Positions 14,140 through 14,537 of a stretch of DNA of 14,537 nt are shown here, piece after piece. Position 1 is the stretch's first letter. Each line of letters starts with the position of its first letter. The notes below the pieces were generated by a model that saw only the letters and a program-made list of their open reading frames with translations, did no database searches and was not told where the DNA came from. The stretch spans positions 1 to 14,537 of the forward strand of contig PUKG01000166.1 of assembly GCA_003550445.1 (NCBI GenBank). The letters are read 5' to 3'. Position numbers and translations under genes: made by a program. This DNA comes from Halobacteroidaceae bacterium. GTDB taxonomy: Bacteria > Bacillota > Halanaerobiia > B1SED10-174.

Positions 14140-14358
14140 ATGAGCGAAAACATTATCGATGCCCGAGGGCTCTCCTGCCCCGAACCGGTTTTTAAAGCAA
14201 GGCAGGCAATGTTAAATAAAACTAATTCTCAGGTTAAAATACTGGTAGATTCTGAGGTTGCTAAAGACAACATTTTAAATCAGGCGGAAATAGATAACTT
14301 CTCCTCCTCCATGGAAAAACAGGGAGAAGATTACCTAATAACACTGCAAAGAAGGTAG
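14140..14358 (+). CDS. TusA-family sulfur/selenium carrier, stand-alone YedF N-terminal type
   Basis: TusA-fold proteins carry sulfur (or selenium) on the cysteine of a CPxP motif. The 72-residue product has DARGLSCPEPVFKAR, with Cys13 as the carrier residue. Selenium-cluster YedF proteins are normally about 200 residues, with this domain followed by a DsrE-like domain. Here the gene stops after the TusA domain, and the next gene begins 4 bases on, so the DsrE part is absent rather than frameshifted. The ATG at 14140 has a strong GGGAGG box. It lies 15 bases after yedE, consistent with handing imported Se/S from the transporter to the cytoplasm. Confidence 0.92.
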   Translation: MSENIIDARGLSCPEPVFKARQAMLNKTNSQVKILVDSEVAKDNILNQAEIDNFSSSMEKQGEDYLITLQRR

Positions 14359-14362
14359 TATT

Positions 14363-14537
14363 ATGAATGAAAAGATTTTTTGCGTGATAACGTTTCCCAG
14401 CACTCACCTGGCTTTGAAATGGGAGGGCCTTGCAAAAAAAGAAAGAATCAATGTTAAAATAATCCCGGTTCCCCGACAGATAAGCTCCTCCTGTGGTCTT
14501 GCCGGGAGGTTTTCCTGTGAAGAAAAAAAAGAGGTTC
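14363..14537 (+). CDS. DUF3343 protein (putative Se/S carrier), N-terminal part
   Basis: The gene runs off the right edge; 58 codons are visible. The protein begins MNEKIFCVITFPSTHLALKW and contains IIPVPRQISSSCGLAGRFSC, matching the DUF3343 (PF11823) pattern of a THxALxxE-like helix and IPxPRxISSSCG. Family members are about 80-100 residues, so most of the gene is present. The cysteine in SSSCG (residue 46) is the conserved one and could carry sulfur or selenium; Cys7 and Cys53 are extra. Its ATG is 4 bases after the TusA stop, and the binding site GAAGG lies within the upstream gene, so translation is probably coupled. The family's presence with YedE and a TusA-like protein is a well-known selenium-metabolism association, though its biochemical role is unproven. 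Confidence 0.85.
   Translation, partial: MNEKIFCVITFPSTHLALKWEGLAKKERINVKIIPVPRQISSSCGLAGRFSCEEKKEV

Overview
The window reads as a chromosomal segment of an anaerobic, Clostridia-like member of the Bacillota. The reasons are an rpmB / asp23-fakA divergon, a recG-rsmD-coaD run, a fatty acid kinase pair, a T-box leader in front of thrS, strong GGAGG-type ribosome binding sites, frequent TTG/GTG starts, and a selenium/sulfur (YedE-type) gene group. The order or genus cannot be decided from the sequence. Almost all of it is coding, and no insertion sequence, CRISPR array, tRNA or rRNA gene was seen.

Bases 1-6578. The left edge holds the last 42 codons of a plus-strand gene, possibly tmcAL, closed by an intrinsic terminator that touches the end of coaD. 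Seven housekeeping genes follow. On the minus strand, read from right to left, they are asp23 (Gls24 family), fakA and a DegV/FakB lipid-binding partner, then an intrinsic terminator only about 18 bases before recG, then recG, rsmD and coaD. rpmB, encoding a four-cysteine form of ribosomal protein L28, is divergent from asp23 and has its own terminator.

Bases 6579-10906. A T-box riboswitch with a threonine (ACC) specifier and a textbook sigma-A promoter controls thrS. The ThrRS lacks the N-terminal TGS domain. Thirteen bases after thrS, and apparently on the same transcript, is an orphan beta-class DNA methyltransferase with an unrecognised C-terminal domain and no visible restriction partner. 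This places a DNA-modifying enzyme under amino-acid-starvation control and is one of the two most interesting points in the window. A single-gene lemA unit with a near-perfect promoter lies upstream.

Bases 10907-14537. This is a divergent gene group of the kind known from selenium metabolism. A LysR-type regulator and a cysteine-desulfurase-like PLP enzyme overlap by 8 bases on the minus strand. YedE (membrane transporter), a stand-alone TusA-like carrier and the start of a DUF3343 protein lie on the plus strand and run off the window. The 127-base gap between them is AT-rich and carries a perfect 12-bp direct repeat over the probable promoters. The inferred job is to import a reduced selenium or sulfur species and hand it between small thiol carriers. 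Which element is used cannot be settled here, because selD, selA or a molybdenum hydroxylase is not in view.
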